A DNA stretch of 64,000 nt from Amycolatopsis eburnea. Lineage in GTDB: Bacteria; Actinomycetota; Actinomycetes; Mycobacteriales; Pseudonocardiaceae. The DNA lies in assembly GCF_003937945.1 (NCBI RefSeq), contig NZ_RSEC01000036.1, positions 1,178,001 through 1,242,000 of the forward strand. The letters are read 5' to 3'. The translations under genes and the position numbers were made by a program. Every line of letters starts with the position of its first letter. Position 1 is the stretch's first letter. Under the pieces are notes generated by a model. It was not told the DNA's origin, searched no databases, and saw only the letters and a program-made list of their open reading frames with translations. Below, in pieces: positions 1-8,326 of this stretch.

Positions 1-216
1 GTTGGCGTCGTGGAAGCAGTGGCCCGCGGTGATGATCCACTTCTTGGCGATCAGCGCGCCGGAACACGCGCTGTTGTACTTCGTGCCGTCGGGCCGCGGG
101 ATGTTCGTCATGGTGAGCTTCGCGGCGAACTGGTACGTCCCGGCCGGGACGTCGGAGCCGTTGGCCACGGCCGCCGCCTGTCCCGCGGTGGCGAGACCGG
201 CGGTCGAAGGCAGGTG
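1..216 (-). pseudogene. 5'-broken second copy of trypsin-like serine protease, running off the left edge
   Basis: Read leftwards this encodes a near-duplicate of the next gene: VANGSDVPAGTYQF, a segment matching KLTMTDIPKPDGTKYNSAC, then the catalytic-His motif TAGHC. The match covers the signal-peptide cleavage region through the histidine, at about 85% by eye. Upstream of STAGLATAGQAAA, which looks like the hydrophobic end of a signal peptide, I find no ATG, GTG or TTG in frame before the stop region of the neighbouring gene. The start and positively charged part of the signal peptide therefore seem lost. The reading stays open to base 1, so the rest of the gene lies outside the window. Either a decayed tandem duplicate or a gene with an unusual start. 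Confidence 0.55.
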
Positions 217-262
217 ATCACTTTCGAGGGTAGTGACGCCACACCGCGCCGAAATACGCTGT

Positions 263-1015
263 TCAGCCCAAGTGCGAGGCGATCCAGTCCGCGACGACGT
301 CCACGCGAGCGGTCGACTCGGCCTGGTCGTGCGGGCAGTCGGGGCCGTCGCTCTCCACCGAGACGATGCGGCCACCCTTGCCGGCCGGGACGAAGTACGG
401 CGCGCCCGAGTCGTAGGTGCACGCGCTCGTCGTCGACGTCGGGGCGACACCCTTGACGCCGGCGTACTGCGGGTCGACGGTGGCGACCTTCATTAAGCCC
501 TGCTGGAGCTTCGTGCCCGGCGTCGGGTCGACGGCGGTGAGGCTGCCCCAGCCCGCCAGCACGACCTTCTGGTCCACCACCGGCGCCTTGCGGCTGAGCG
601 TCAGCGGTTCGATGCCGTAGACGGCCTTGTCGAGTTCCGCGATCGCGATGTCGTTGCTCGGCGACTGGTACACCGTCACGACGTTGCGGGTGATGCCCGG
701 CTGGTCCACGGTCGTGGTGCCCAGCAGCACGGACGTCGGGTACGGCACCGGGCCGGAGACCGGGTTGCGGGCCGCGTCGTGGAAGCAGTGGCCGGCGGTG
801 ATGATCCACTTCTTGGCGATCAGCGACCCCGAGCAGGCGCTGTTGTACTTGGTGCCGTCGGGCTTCGGGATGTCCGTCATGGTCAGTTTCGCGGCGAACT
901 TGAACGTCCCCGGCGGGACGTCGGCGCCGTTGGCCACGGCCGAAGCCGGCGTGGCGGTGACGACCGCCGCGGTGAGCGCGAAGAAGGCTGCGGAAAGGAG
1001 CGCGCGGGTGCGCAT
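263..1015 (-). CDS. Secreted trypsin-like serine protease (S1 family)
   Basis: 250 residues. A signal peptide (residues 1 to about 26, ending TPASA) directs export. The S1 catalytic triad is readable: His76 in TAGHC, Asp122 in NDIAIAEL and Ser203 in YDSGAP. The Ser motif departs from the usual GDSGGP, so the oxyanion region is somewhat divergent. Cys61/Cys77 flank the histidine as in chymotrypsin-fold enzymes. Length fits a minimal secreted S1 protease without a large propeptide. A second, 5'-broken copy follows about 50 bp downstream. The start has a hairpin and the FKBP gene 57 bp upstream, so it probably has its own promoter. Substrate unknown. Confidence 0.88.
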   Translation of the reverse strand: MRTRALLSAAFFALTAAVVTATPASAVANGADVPPGTFKFAAKLTMTDIPKPDGTKYNSACSGSLIAKKWIITAGHCFHDAARNPVSGPVPYPTSVLLGTTTVDQPGITRNVVTVYQSPSNDIAIAELDKAVYGIEPLTLSRKAPVVDQKVVLAGWGSLTAVDPTPGTKLQQGLMKVATVDPQYAGVKGVAPTSTTSACTYDSGAPYFVPAGKGGRIVSVESDGPDCPHDQAESTARVDVVADWIASHLG

Positions 1016-1035
1016 CGGATCCCCCCAGTGCGGGT

Positions 1036-1066
1036 CGGCGGTGGCGGGCTCTTCCCGCCACCGCCG
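1036..1066 (-). terminator. Stem-loop after the FKBP gene
   Basis: CGGCGGTGGCGGG and its exact complement CCCGCCACCGCCG flank a 5-base loop (CTCTT), giving a perfect 13-bp GC stem. It starts 7 bp beyond the FKBP stop codon on the minus strand and ends just before the protease start. No T-run follows, as is usual for actinobacterial terminators. Confidence 0.6.
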
Positions 1067-1072
1067 GACAAC

Positions 1073-1447
1073 CTAGTTCACGCCGACCAGGTCGACGACG
1101 AAGATCAGGGTTTCGCCGGGCTTGATCACGCCGCCCGCGCCGCGGTCGCCGTAGGCCAGGTGCGGCGGGATGACGAGCTTGCGGCGGCCACCGATCTTCA
1201 TGCCCGCGACGCCCTTGTCCCAGCCGGAGATGACCTGGCCGGCGCCGAGGCCGAAGCGCAGCGGCTCGCCGCGGTCCCACGAAGCGTCGAACTGCTCGCC
1301 CGACGAGTGCGAGACGCCGACGTAGTGCACGGTGACGGTCTTGCCCGGCGTGGCTTCGGCGCCGTCACCGACCGTGATGTCGGTGATCTCGAGGTCGGCC
1401 GGCGCGGGGCCGTCCGGGCGGTCGATTTGGGGCTTTTCCAAGGTCAT
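1073..1447 (-). CDS. FKBP-type peptidyl-prolyl cis-trans isomerase
   Basis: 124 residues, one FKBP domain covering almost the whole protein (VTVHYVGVSHSSGEQFDASWDR, cut here at its core VHYVGV; then GQVISGWDKGVAGMKIGG and PPHLAYGDRGAGGVIKPG). It catalyses proline isomerisation in protein folding. There is no signal peptide, so it is probably cytosolic. I chose ATG at 1447 (MTLEKPQ) over a GTG 18 bp further upstream because GGTGAGG sits at ribosome-binding distance. Conserved actinobacterial single-domain FKBPs start in the same way. Confidence 0.9.
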   Translation of the reverse strand: MTLEKPQIDRPDGPAPADLEITDITVGDGAEATPGKTVTVHYVGVSHSSGEQFDASWDRGEPLRFGLGAGQVISGWDKGVAGMKIGGRRKLVIPPHLAYGDRGAGGVIKPGETLIFVVDLVGVN

Positions 1448-1587
1448 GGGCCTCACCGTACCCACGCGTGAGGGGCTGCGCCGATCGGCCTACGCCCAAG
1501 GAGGGAAAAACGCGAAAACTCTTCACACTTGTCCTACTGCTCGGTAGCGTGCGCTTCGTCACTCTTCTGAGCTGAGGGGAGCCCGGC

Positions 1588-4500
1588 ATGCGACGAGGCA
1601 TCCGAGCCTTGACCTTCACGGCGTTGGGGGCCCTCGTGGCCGGGCTGACCCAAGTCGCCGTCACCGCGCCGGCCGCGCAGGCGGCCGGGTCGCCCGACGA
1701 CTACTGCGGCGGGCAGTGCAGCGACATCCTGCCGCCCGGCGAGAACGGCAACGCCACCCTCGCGGACATCCTCGCGCACAAGGTGTTCGGCACCCGCCCG
1801 GCGCACGCCTCCGACCAGCTCGGGAAGTACGCCTCGCTGGCCAACGGCTACAAGACGCTGACCACGAGCGCGATCAACCAGTACTTCAACGACTCGTCGT
1901 TCGGCGTCGCCGCCGACCAGGTCGCGAGCACGACCAAGCCGCGCTCGGACGTGACGATCGTGCGGGACAAGGCACTCGGCGTCCCGCACATCACCGGCAC
2001 CACGCGCTCGGGCACCGAGTTCGGCGCGGGGTACGCCGCCGCGCAGGACCGGCTGTGGCTGATGGACGTCCTGCGCCACGCCGCGCGCGGGCAGGTCACC
2101 CCGTTCGCCGGCGGCGCGGAAGCCAACCGCGAGCTGGAGCAGCAGTTCTTCGCGAACGCGCCGTACACCGAAGCCGAGCTGCAGCAGCAGATCGACCGCG
2201 TCGCGAACAGCGGCCCGCGCGGCGCGCAGGGGCTCGCCGACGCGCAGGCCTACGTCGACGGGATCAACAAGTACATCAGCGACTCCTACAACGGCCGGTA
2301 CTTCCCGGGCGAGTACGTGCTGACCGGGCACGTCGACTCGATCACCAACGCCGGGTCGATCGACCCGTTCAAGCTGACCGACCTGGTCGCGCTCGCCTCA
2401 CTGGTCGGCGCCGAGTTCGGCGCGGGCGGCGGCGGTGAGGTGCAGAACGCCATCGCGAAGCTGGCGATGCAGGAGAAGTACGGCGTCGTGCAGGGCGAGA
2501 AGGTGTGGCAGAGCCTGCGCTCGGAGGACGACCCCGAAGCCGTCAAGACGCTGCACGACGGCCAGACCTTCCCGTACGGCAAGACGCCGGCCAACGCGGT
2601 CGGGCGGGCCATGCCGGACAAGGGGTCGGTGACCGGGCAGCAGCTGGTGTTCGACCAGACCGGTTCGGCTTCGACCGCGACACCGTCCACTGTGGACGTC
2701 GCCGCGCCCGCCGACCAGGAGCCCGCCCGCGGGATGTTCGAGGACGGCGTGCTGCCGGGGAACATGCTGAGCGAGAAGCACGGTATGTCCAACGCGCTGC
2801 TCGTTTCCGGCGCGAAGACCGCCAGCGGCCACCCGGTCGCCGTGTTCGGCCCGCAGACCGGGTACTTCGCCCCGCAGCTGCTGCTGTTGCAGGAACTGCA
2901 GGGCCCGGGCATCAGCTCGCGCGGCGCCGCCTTCGCCGGCCTGAGCATGTACACGCTGCTGGGCCGCGGCCAGGACTACTCGTGGAGCGCGACGACCTCG
3001 GCGCAGGACATCATCGACACCTACGCGCTGACGCTGTGCGACCCGAGCGGCAAGGCGCCGACGAAGGACTCGAACTACTACACCTGGCAGGGCCAGTGCA
3101 TCCCGATGGACACCGTCGAGGTGAAGAACGCCTGGAAGCCGACCGTGGCCGACGGGACCGCGGCGGGTTCGTACACCCTGCGCAGCTACCGGACGAAGTA
3201 CGGGCCGGTGCAGAGCCGGGCGACCGTCGGCGGCAAGCCGGTGGCGTACGCGGCGCTGCGCTCGTCCTACTTCCACGAGGTCGACTCGCTGATCGGCTTC
3301 CAGGAGCTGAACGACCCGGGCTTCGTGAAGTCCGCGGCGGACTTCCAGAAGGCCGCGGCCGACATCAACTACACGTTCAACTGGTTCTACGCCGACTCCA
3401 AGGACATCGCCTACTTCAACTCGGGCAGCAACCCCTCGCGGCAGTCCGATGTGGACCCGAACATGCCGGTGTGGGGCGACCAGGGCCACGACTGGAACGG
3501 CTGGAACCCGGCGGGCAACGTCGCGACCTACACGCCGGCGTCGCAGCACCCGCAGTCGATCAACCAGGACTACTACGTCAGCTGGAACAACGCACAGGCC
3601 AACGGTTACGCGGCCGCCGGCGCGGACAAGTCCGCCGTGCACCGCGTCGACCTGCTCGACTCGCGCGTCAAGCAGCTGATCTCCAGCGGCACCAAGGTCA
3701 CCCGGGTCAACCTGACCCAGGCGATGGCGGACGCCGCGCTCGCTGACCTGCGTGCCGAGCGCGTCCTGCCGCTGCTGCTGCAGGTGCTCGACAAGACGCC
3801 GACCACCGGCGCGGCCGCGGACGCCGAGGCGAAGCTCAAGACGTGGCTCGCGAACGGCCACCTGCGCAAGGAGACTTCGCCGGGCAGCAAGGCGTACGCG
3901 GACGCCGACGCGATCCGCATCTTCGACGCCTGGTGGCCGCTGCTCGTCCAGGCCGAGTTCAAGCCGGGCATGGGCGACGACGCCTACAACGCGATGACGA
4001 GTGTGCTGGGCATCAACGAAAGCCCGTCCGGCTGGCAGAACGGCAACGGGCAGCACACCGGCCAGCCGCACAAGGGCTCGTCGTTCCAGTTCGGCTGGTG
4101 GGGTTACGTCAGCAAGGACCTCCGGCAGGTGCTCGGCCAGCCGGTGGCCGGCCCGCTCGGCCAGACGTTCTGCGGTGGCGGCAACGTCACGACGTGCCGC
4201 CAGGCGCTCGTCGACTCGCTGACCACGGCCGCCGGCCAGGCCGCGAACACCGTCTACCCCGGTGACGCGACCTGCTCCGCGGGCGACCAGTGGTGCGCCG
4301 ACACGATCGTGCACAACCCGCTGGGCGGCATCACGCAGGACAAGATCAGCTGGCAGAACCGCCCGACGTTCCAGCAGGTCGTCGAGTACGCCGCGCACCG
4401 GGGCGACAACATCGCCAACCTCGCGCCGGGGAAGACGGTCAGCGCCACCAGCGCCGAGACCGGCTTCTACAACTCGCCGGCGTCGAACGCGATCGACGGC

Positions 4501-4806
4501 GACGCCTCGACCCGCTGGGCCAGCGACTGGAGCGACGACCAGGCGATCACCGTCGACCTGGGCTCGGTCCAGCAGGTCAGCCGGGTGCTGCTGAGCTGGG
4601 AGAAGGCGTACGGCAAGAGCTACAAGATCCAGACTTCGCCGGATGCGGTGAACTGGACGGACGCGGCCGTGGTCACCGACGGCGACGGCGGGCAGGACAA
4701 CGTCTCGTTCGCCCCGACATCAGCGCGGTTCGTGAAGATGCAGGGCGTCCAGCGCGGCACGAAGTACGGCTACTCGCTGTACGAGTTCGAGGTGTACGCC
4801 CACTGA
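1588..4806 (+). CDS. Secreted penicillin acylase-family amidase with C-terminal discoidin (CBM32-like) domain
   Basis: 1072 residues. A signal peptide (1 to about 32, ending AAQAAG) is followed by a penicillin-amidase family Ntn-hydrolase: alpha-chain start near 115 (RDKALGVPHITG), AAQDRLWLMD near 151, and the predicted beta-chain nucleophile Ser401 in HGMSNALLVSG, which autocleavage would expose. Related enzymes hydrolyse acyl amides such as beta-lactam side chains or acyl-homoserine lactones. From about residue 945 to the end lies a discoidin/F5-8C-like fold (ATSAETGFYNSPASNAIDGD, RWASDWSDD, ARFVKMQG), probably a carbohydrate- or surface-binding module. That explains the extra length over typical 750-850-residue acylases. 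RBS gaggggag lies 9 bp before ATG. It stands alone and ends at a strong hairpin. Substrate cannot be told from sequence. Confidence 0.85.
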   Translation: MRRGIRALTFTALGALVAGLTQVAVTAPAAQAAGSPDDYCGGQCSDILPPGENGNATLADILAHKVFGTRPAHASDQLGKYASLANGYKTLTTSAINQYFNDSSFGVAADQVASTTKPRSDVTIVRDKALGVPHITGTTRSGTEFGAGYAAAQDRLWLMDVLRHAARGQVTPFAGGAEANRELEQQFFANAPYTEAELQQQIDRVANSGPRGAQGLADAQAYVDGINKYISDSYNGRYFPGEYVLTGHVDSITNAGSIDPFKLTDLVALASLVGAEFGAGGGGEVQNAIAKLAMQEKYGVVQGEKVWQSLRSEDDPEAVKTLHDGQTFPYGKTPANAVGRAMPDKGSVTGQQLVFDQTGSASTATPSTVDVAAPADQEPARGMFEDGVLPGNMLSEKHGMSNALLVSGAKTASGHPVAVFGPQTGYFAPQLLLLQELQGPGISSRGAAFAGLSMYTLLGRGQDYSWSATTSAQDIIDTYALTLCDPSGKAPTKDSNYYTWQGQCIPMDTVEVKNAWKPTVADGTAAGSYTLRSYRTKYGPVQSRATVGGKPVAYAALRSSYFHEVDSLIGFQELNDPGFVKSAADFQKAAADINYTFNWFYADSKDIAYFNSGSNPSRQSDVDPNMPVWGDQGHDWNGWNPAGNVATYTPASQHPQSINQDYYVSWNNAQANGYAAAGADKSAVHRVDLLDSRVKQLISSGTKVTRVNLTQAMADAALADLRAERVLPLLLQVLDKTPTTGAAADAEAKLKTWLANGHLRKETSPGSKAYADADAIRIFDAWWPLLVQAEFKPGMGDDAYNAMTSVLGINESPSGWQNGNGQHTGQPHKGSSFQFGWWGYVSKDLRQVLGQPVAGPLGQTFCGGGNVTTCRQALVDSLTTAAGQAANTVYPGDATCSAGDQWCADTIVHNPLGGITQDKISWQNRPTFQQVVEYAAHRGDNIANLAPGKTVSATSAETGFYNSPASNAIDGDASTRWASDWSDDQAITVDLGSVQQVSRVLLSWEKAYGKSYKIQTSPDAVNWTDAAVVTDGDGGQDNVSFAPTSARFVKMQGVQRGTKYGYSLYEFEVYAH

Positions 4807-4810
4807 GACC

Positions 4811-4848
4811 AGGCCGGGCCGTTCGCGGACGCGCGGGCGGCCCGGCCT
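4811..4848 (+). terminator. Stem-loop after the acylase gene
   Basis: AGGCCGGGCCG and CGGCCCGGCCT form a perfect 11-bp stem with a 16-base loop, starting 4 bp after the stop codon. It separates the acylase from the next gene. Confidence 0.6.
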
Positions 4849-4873
4849 ACCCACCGCGGGTTACCGTGATCGC

Positions 4874-5914
4874 ATGGACGACTGGACGCCCCGCACCAAG
4901 GCCATCGCGGCCGGCCGCCCGCACGGCCCCGGCGAGCCGCTCAACACCCCGCTCGTCGCCACCAGCACGTACCAGGCCGGTGGCGATTTCGTGTACGCGC
5001 GCGGGGACGGCACGCCGACCTGGCTGGCGCTCGAAGAAGCCGTCGGCGCACTGGAAGGCGGGTACGCGACGGCGTTCGCGTCCGGGGTCGCCACCCTCTC
5101 CGCGGTGCTGGACCTGCTGCCGGTCGGGTCGCGGGTCGTCGTGCCGACGTTCAGCTACGCCGTGACGCGCGGGGTGCTCGCCCACGCGCAGAAGCTCGGC
5201 AAGCTCGCCGTCACCGAACTCGAGCCGACCGACACCGACGCCTGGGTCGCCGAGGCCGCCACCGCGGACCTGGTCTGGCTCGAGTCGCCGACCAACCCCA
5301 CGCTCGACGTGATGGCGATCGAGACCATCGCCGCCGCCGCGCGCGGGCGGGTCGTCGTCGACAACACCTTCGCGACGCCGTTGCAGCAGCGGCCCCTCGA
5401 GCTGGGCGCGGACGTCGTCGTGCACAGCGCGACCAAGGCCATCGGCGGGCACAGCGACCTGCTGCTCGGCATCACCGTGGCCAAGGACCCGGCGGTCGCC
5501 GAGGAGCTGAAGGGTGCGCGGACCCGCGTCGGGTCGACGCCGGGCGCGCTGGAGGCGTGGCTCGCCCTGCGCGGGCTGCGGACCATGCCGGTGCGGCTGG
5601 CCGAGCAGTCGAAGACCGCCGCGCTGCTCGCCGGACGCCTGGCCGGGCACCCCGCGGTCCACCGGGTGCGTTACCCGGGCTTCGGGATGATGGTCGCGTT
5701 CGAGCTGGCCGACGCCGAGACGGCCGACGCGTTCTGCGCCGCGGTCCGGCTGATCCGGTCGGCGACCAGCCTCGGCGGCGTCGAAAGCCTGGTCGAACGG
5801 CGGGCGTGGCTCGCCGGCGAGGAGCGCGTGCCGCCGGGGCTCATCAGGTTCAGCGTCGGTTTGGAGGATCCCGAGGACCTTTGGCAGGACCTGCGCTTCG
5901 CCCTCCCGGAGTAA
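4874..5914 (+). CDS. Cys/Met metabolism PLP-dependent enzyme (cystathionine gamma-lyase/synthase family)
   Basis: 346 residues, somewhat short for the 380-400 usual. Family marks: YARGDGTPTWLALEEAVGALEGG near the N-terminus, a tyrosine-containing PTFSYAVTRG, the LESPTNPTLDV segment, VDNTFATP, and the Schiff-base lysine Lys188 in VHSATKAIGGH. C-terminal SLGGVESLVE and RFSVGLEDPEDL are typical. The fold-type I enzyme cleaves or forms carbon-sulfur bonds in cysteine, homocysteine or methionine metabolism; which reaction is not decided here. A segment before FGMMVAFELAD (residues about 255-265) is shorter than in relatives, accounting for the length. It stands alone. Confidence 0.85.
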   Translation: MDDWTPRTKAIAAGRPHGPGEPLNTPLVATSTYQAGGDFVYARGDGTPTWLALEEAVGALEGGYATAFASGVATLSAVLDLLPVGSRVVVPTFSYAVTRGVLAHAQKLGKLAVTELEPTDTDAWVAEAATADLVWLESPTNPTLDVMAIETIAAAARGRVVVDNTFATPLQQRPLELGADVVVHSATKAIGGHSDLLLGITVAKDPAVAEELKGARTRVGSTPGALEAWLALRGLRTMPVRLAEQSKTAALLAGRLAGHPAVHRVRYPGFGMMVAFELADAETADAFCAAVRLIRSATSLGGVESLVERRAWLAGEERVPPGLIRFSVGLEDPEDLWQDLRFALPE

Positions 5915-5974
5915 CGCGGACGGGTGGGCCCTCGATAGTCCGGCATCGCAGGTCCTCGCCGTTGGGAGTCCACC

Positions 5975-6712
5975 GTGGGTAGAACGCTGAGCCGGGTCGC
6001 GGGTATCGCCGCGGCGGGCGCGCTGATCACCGCCGCCACCGCACCGGCCGCACTGGCCCAGACGGACACCACGACGCCGGAGACGACCTCGACGACGTCC
6101 GAGGCGACGACCACCACGGCGCCCAGCACCAGCGAGACCACCACGACCACGGCACCGTCGACGACGGCGACCACCGCAACCACCACGACGCCGTCGCTCA
6201 CGGACTCGGTGAAGACCGACGAGCCCGACCCGACCAGCACGACGACGACGGCGAGCGAGCCGCCGAAGGACACCTACCAGGACAACGTCGGGCACGGGTT
6301 CGTCGGCCTGGGCGGCGAAGGCGTCCTGGTCATCGCCTGCGCGGCCGGCGCGCCGGGGAACGTCGCGACCCAGTACCTGAGCGTCACCGGTGGTCCGGAC
6401 CAGGACGAGTCCGACGGCCGCTACTGGAACTACTCGGTCCGCGTGGTCGACGCCCCGGCCGGCACCACGACGGCGAAGTTCAGCTGGACCTGCGCCGGTG
6501 TCGAGGGCACCGGCGTGGTCGAGTTCGAGCAGGAAGAACCGCCGGTCACGACCACCAGCACCGCGCCGTCGAGCACCGCGCCGGTCACGACGGCGACGTC
6601 CGCGACCTCGGCGCCGACATCGGCCGCGCCGGGCAACAGCGCGCCGAAGGCCCAGGTCAAGGTCACGCCCAAGGGCGGGGTCGAGACGGGCTTCGGCGGC
6701 ACGGCCTGGTGA
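5975..6712 (+). CDS. Secreted Thr/Ser-rich protein, likely partner of the downstream class F sortase
   Basis: 245 residues. Signal peptide 1-28 (ending ALAQ), then about 60 residues of almost pure Thr/Ser/Ala/Pro, probably an O-glycosylatable cell-wall stalk. A compact domain follows (about 95-180; Cys at CAAGAPG and SWTCAG could pair), then a second TTTS-rich linker. The C-terminus reads PKGGVETGFGG and stops after TAW: no LPxTG, no membrane helix and no basic tail. Actinobacterial proteins encoded beside class F sortases often end in Gly/Pro-rich P-x-G-x-x-x-TG-type motifs, from memory. The next gene overlaps it by 4 bp (GTGA), so the two are translationally coupled. GTG start with GGGAG at 7 bp. 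Confidence 0.7.
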   Translation: MGRTLSRVAGIAAAGALITAATAPAALAQTDTTTPETTSTTSEATTTTAPSTSETTTTTAPSTTATTATTTTPSLTDSVKTDEPDPTSTTTTASEPPKDTYQDNVGHGFVGLGGEGVLVIACAAGAPGNVATQYLSVTGGPDQDESDGRYWNYSVRVVDAPAGTTTAKFSWTCAGVEGTGVVEFEQEEPPVTTTSTAPSSTAPVTTATSATSAPTSAAPGNSAPKAQVKVTPKGGVETGFGGTAW

Positions 6713-7290
6713 GCGCCCGGCGGGCGGGTGCCGCACTCGCCCTCGTGCTGGCGCTCGCCGCGTGCGGCACCCCGGAGCAGCCGAAGGCCGCGCCGGCGCC
6801 GGTGCCCTCGTCGGTGCCGGTGACCGTGCCGTTCAAGGGGCTCCGGCCGACGTCGGTGAAGATCCACAAGATCGGCGCGGAGTCCAGCCTGCTCGCGGTG
6901 GCGGTCAAGCCCGACGGCTCGATCTCCGTCCCGTCGGTGCACACGCCGATGCAGGCGGCTTGGTACAAGCTCTCGCCGGTGCCCGGGGACGTCGGCCCGG
7001 CGATCGTGCTCGGGCACGTCGACGGCGACAAGAAGCCGGGCATCTTCTACAAGCTCAAGGACCTGGTCCCGGGCGACGAGGTGGACGTCGACCGCAGCGA
7101 CGGCAGGAAGCTGAAGTTCGTCGTCGACCGCGTCACGCAGGTCCCGAAGGACACGTTCCCGCGCGAAGCCGTGTACGGCAACAGTGACAAGCCGGAGCTG
7201 CGGCTGATCACCTGCGGTGGCGCGTTCGACCACGCCGAACACAGCTACCAGGACAACATCGTCGTCTACGCGAAGCTAGCCGACGCCTGA
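6709..7290 (+). CDS. Class F sortase, lipoprotein-like N-terminus
   Basis: 193 residues. The N-terminus is a hydrophobic signal ending in LAACG, which fits a lipobox with Cys19. A Pro/Val linker leads to the sortase barrel, with catalytic His103 in VLGHVD and Cys169 in LITCGGAFD. The position where I expect the catalytic Arg (Y-R-D-N in relatives) reads SYQDNIVVYA, so Gln181 may replace it; an alignment is needed. Sortases join surface proteins to cell-wall precursors. The GTG start overlaps the stop of the Thr-rich protein, its likely substrate or partner. The 3' end overlaps the convergent patatin gene by 15 bp. Confidence 0.8.
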   Translation: MSARRAGAALALVLALAACGTPEQPKAAPAPVPSSVPVTVPFKGLRPTSVKIHKIGAESSLLAVAVKPDGSISVPSVHTPMQAAWYKLSPVPGDVGPAIVLGHVDGDKKPGIFYKLKDLVPGDEVDVDRSDGRKLKFVVDRVTQVPKDTFPREAVYGNSDKPELRLITCGGAFDHAEHSYQDNIVVYAKLADA

Positions 7291-8316
7291 GCCGGGGTAC
7301 GGGAACTGCGGCTTCAGCGTGGTTTCCGGGCACACCCAGCGCCGCATCCCGGCGTCGCACACCGCGTAGCCCCAGTTGATCAGGTGGTCCTGCGTCCGCT
7401 CGGGCATCCTGGTGAGCCGCGTCTTCGTCACGGCCAGCGCGCGGGTCAGCTCGACGGGCGCCGGCAGCGCGTCCGGCAGGTCGAAGTGCGCGATGTCGCT
7501 GTAGGTCGCCCAGTACGTCCCGGCGAACCGCTTGTCCTGGTAGGACTTCAGCAGCGAGCCGGTGCGCAGCTCGCGGACCTGGTTGTCCATCACGGTCAGC
7601 ACGCGGAACAGCTGCAGCGGCCAGCTGCGCCGCGGCTTTTCCTCGTGCTTCATCTTCTTCCCCGCGTCGCTGACCAGGACGGTCGCGCGCTGGTTCTCGA
7701 TCGGGTCCAGGCCGAGGTTGTCGTACACGCCCGCGTCGCTGAGCACGATCTTGCGCTCGGGCTGGTGCGGGTCCGGGATCACGACCGGGGAGAGCAGCGG
7801 CGGGAACGCCGACGACGCGGCCACCGCCGTCGCGAGGGGAATCCGCCCGTGCGGGCCGGACTGGCGGAAGAACCACCACAGCGAGCCGTCCTGCAGGCTG
7901 GTCGCGGTGAACACGAAGTTCGGCCCGGCCGGGTGCAGGTCGGCCAGGCAGCAGTCGCCGAAGAGGTGTTTCGCGTAGCGGCGCGCCAGCTCTTTGCCCG
8001 CGCTGCGCCACGGCATCAGCATGGCCTTCAGCGTCACCGGGACGTCGAGGTTCGTGCGGGCCAGTTTCCGCAGCGGCTGCACGACTTCCTTGCCGAAGTT
8101 CTCCGCGACGCCGTCGTCGCCGAAGTACAGCTTGTGCCACGCGTGCGCCAGCACCCCGGCCGCGATCGACCCGCCGGAAACGCTCGACACCGTCGTCAGC
8201 TTCGGCAGCCAGCCGAGTTCGTTGAGCCGCCAGAGCGCGCCGGCGTGGAAGAGCATCGCCCGGTAACCACCCCCGGAGAGCGCGAGCCCGACACCGTCCC
8301 GTTTCGCCGCGTCCAC
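7276..8316 (-). CDS. Patatin-like phospholipase
   Basis: 346 residues, no signal peptide. Patatin marks: the glycine-rich oxyanion loop GLALSGGGYRA at 10-20, nucleophile Ser47 in TVSSVSGGS (S-x-S-G-G in place of the common GxSxG), and the dyad Asp194 in SDAGVYDN (DAG in place of DGG). These enzymes deacylate phospholipids or related esters. GTG start with a weak ribosome-binding site. It lies 10 bp beyond the GntR gene on the same strand, so it may be co-transcribed with the regulator, though no functional link to the transporter operon is evident. Confidence 0.82.
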   Translation of the reverse strand: MDAAKRDGVGLALSGGGYRAMLFHAGALWRLNELGWLPKLTTVSSVSGGSIAAGVLAHAWHKLYFGDDGVAENFGKEVVQPLRKLARTNLDVPVTLKAMLMPWRSAGKELARRYAKHLFGDCCLADLHPAGPNFVFTATSLQDGSLWWFFRQSGPHGRIPLATAVAASSAFPPLLSPVVIPDPHQPERKIVLSDAGVYDNLGLDPIENQRATVLVSDAGKKMKHEEKPRRSWPLQLFRVLTVMDNQVRELRTGSLLKSYQDKRFAGTYWATYSDIAHFDLPDALPAPVELTRALAVTKTRLTRMPERTQDHLINWGYAVCDAGMRRWVCPETTLKPQFPYPGSGVG

Positions 8317-8326
8317 CCGGCCGAGT

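Noticed and set aside
6060-6260. ACC/ACG-rich repetitive DNA resembling a tandem repeat or CRISPR-like array
   Set aside because: It is the coding sequence for a Thr/Ser-rich stalk; unit length varies and there are no spacers.
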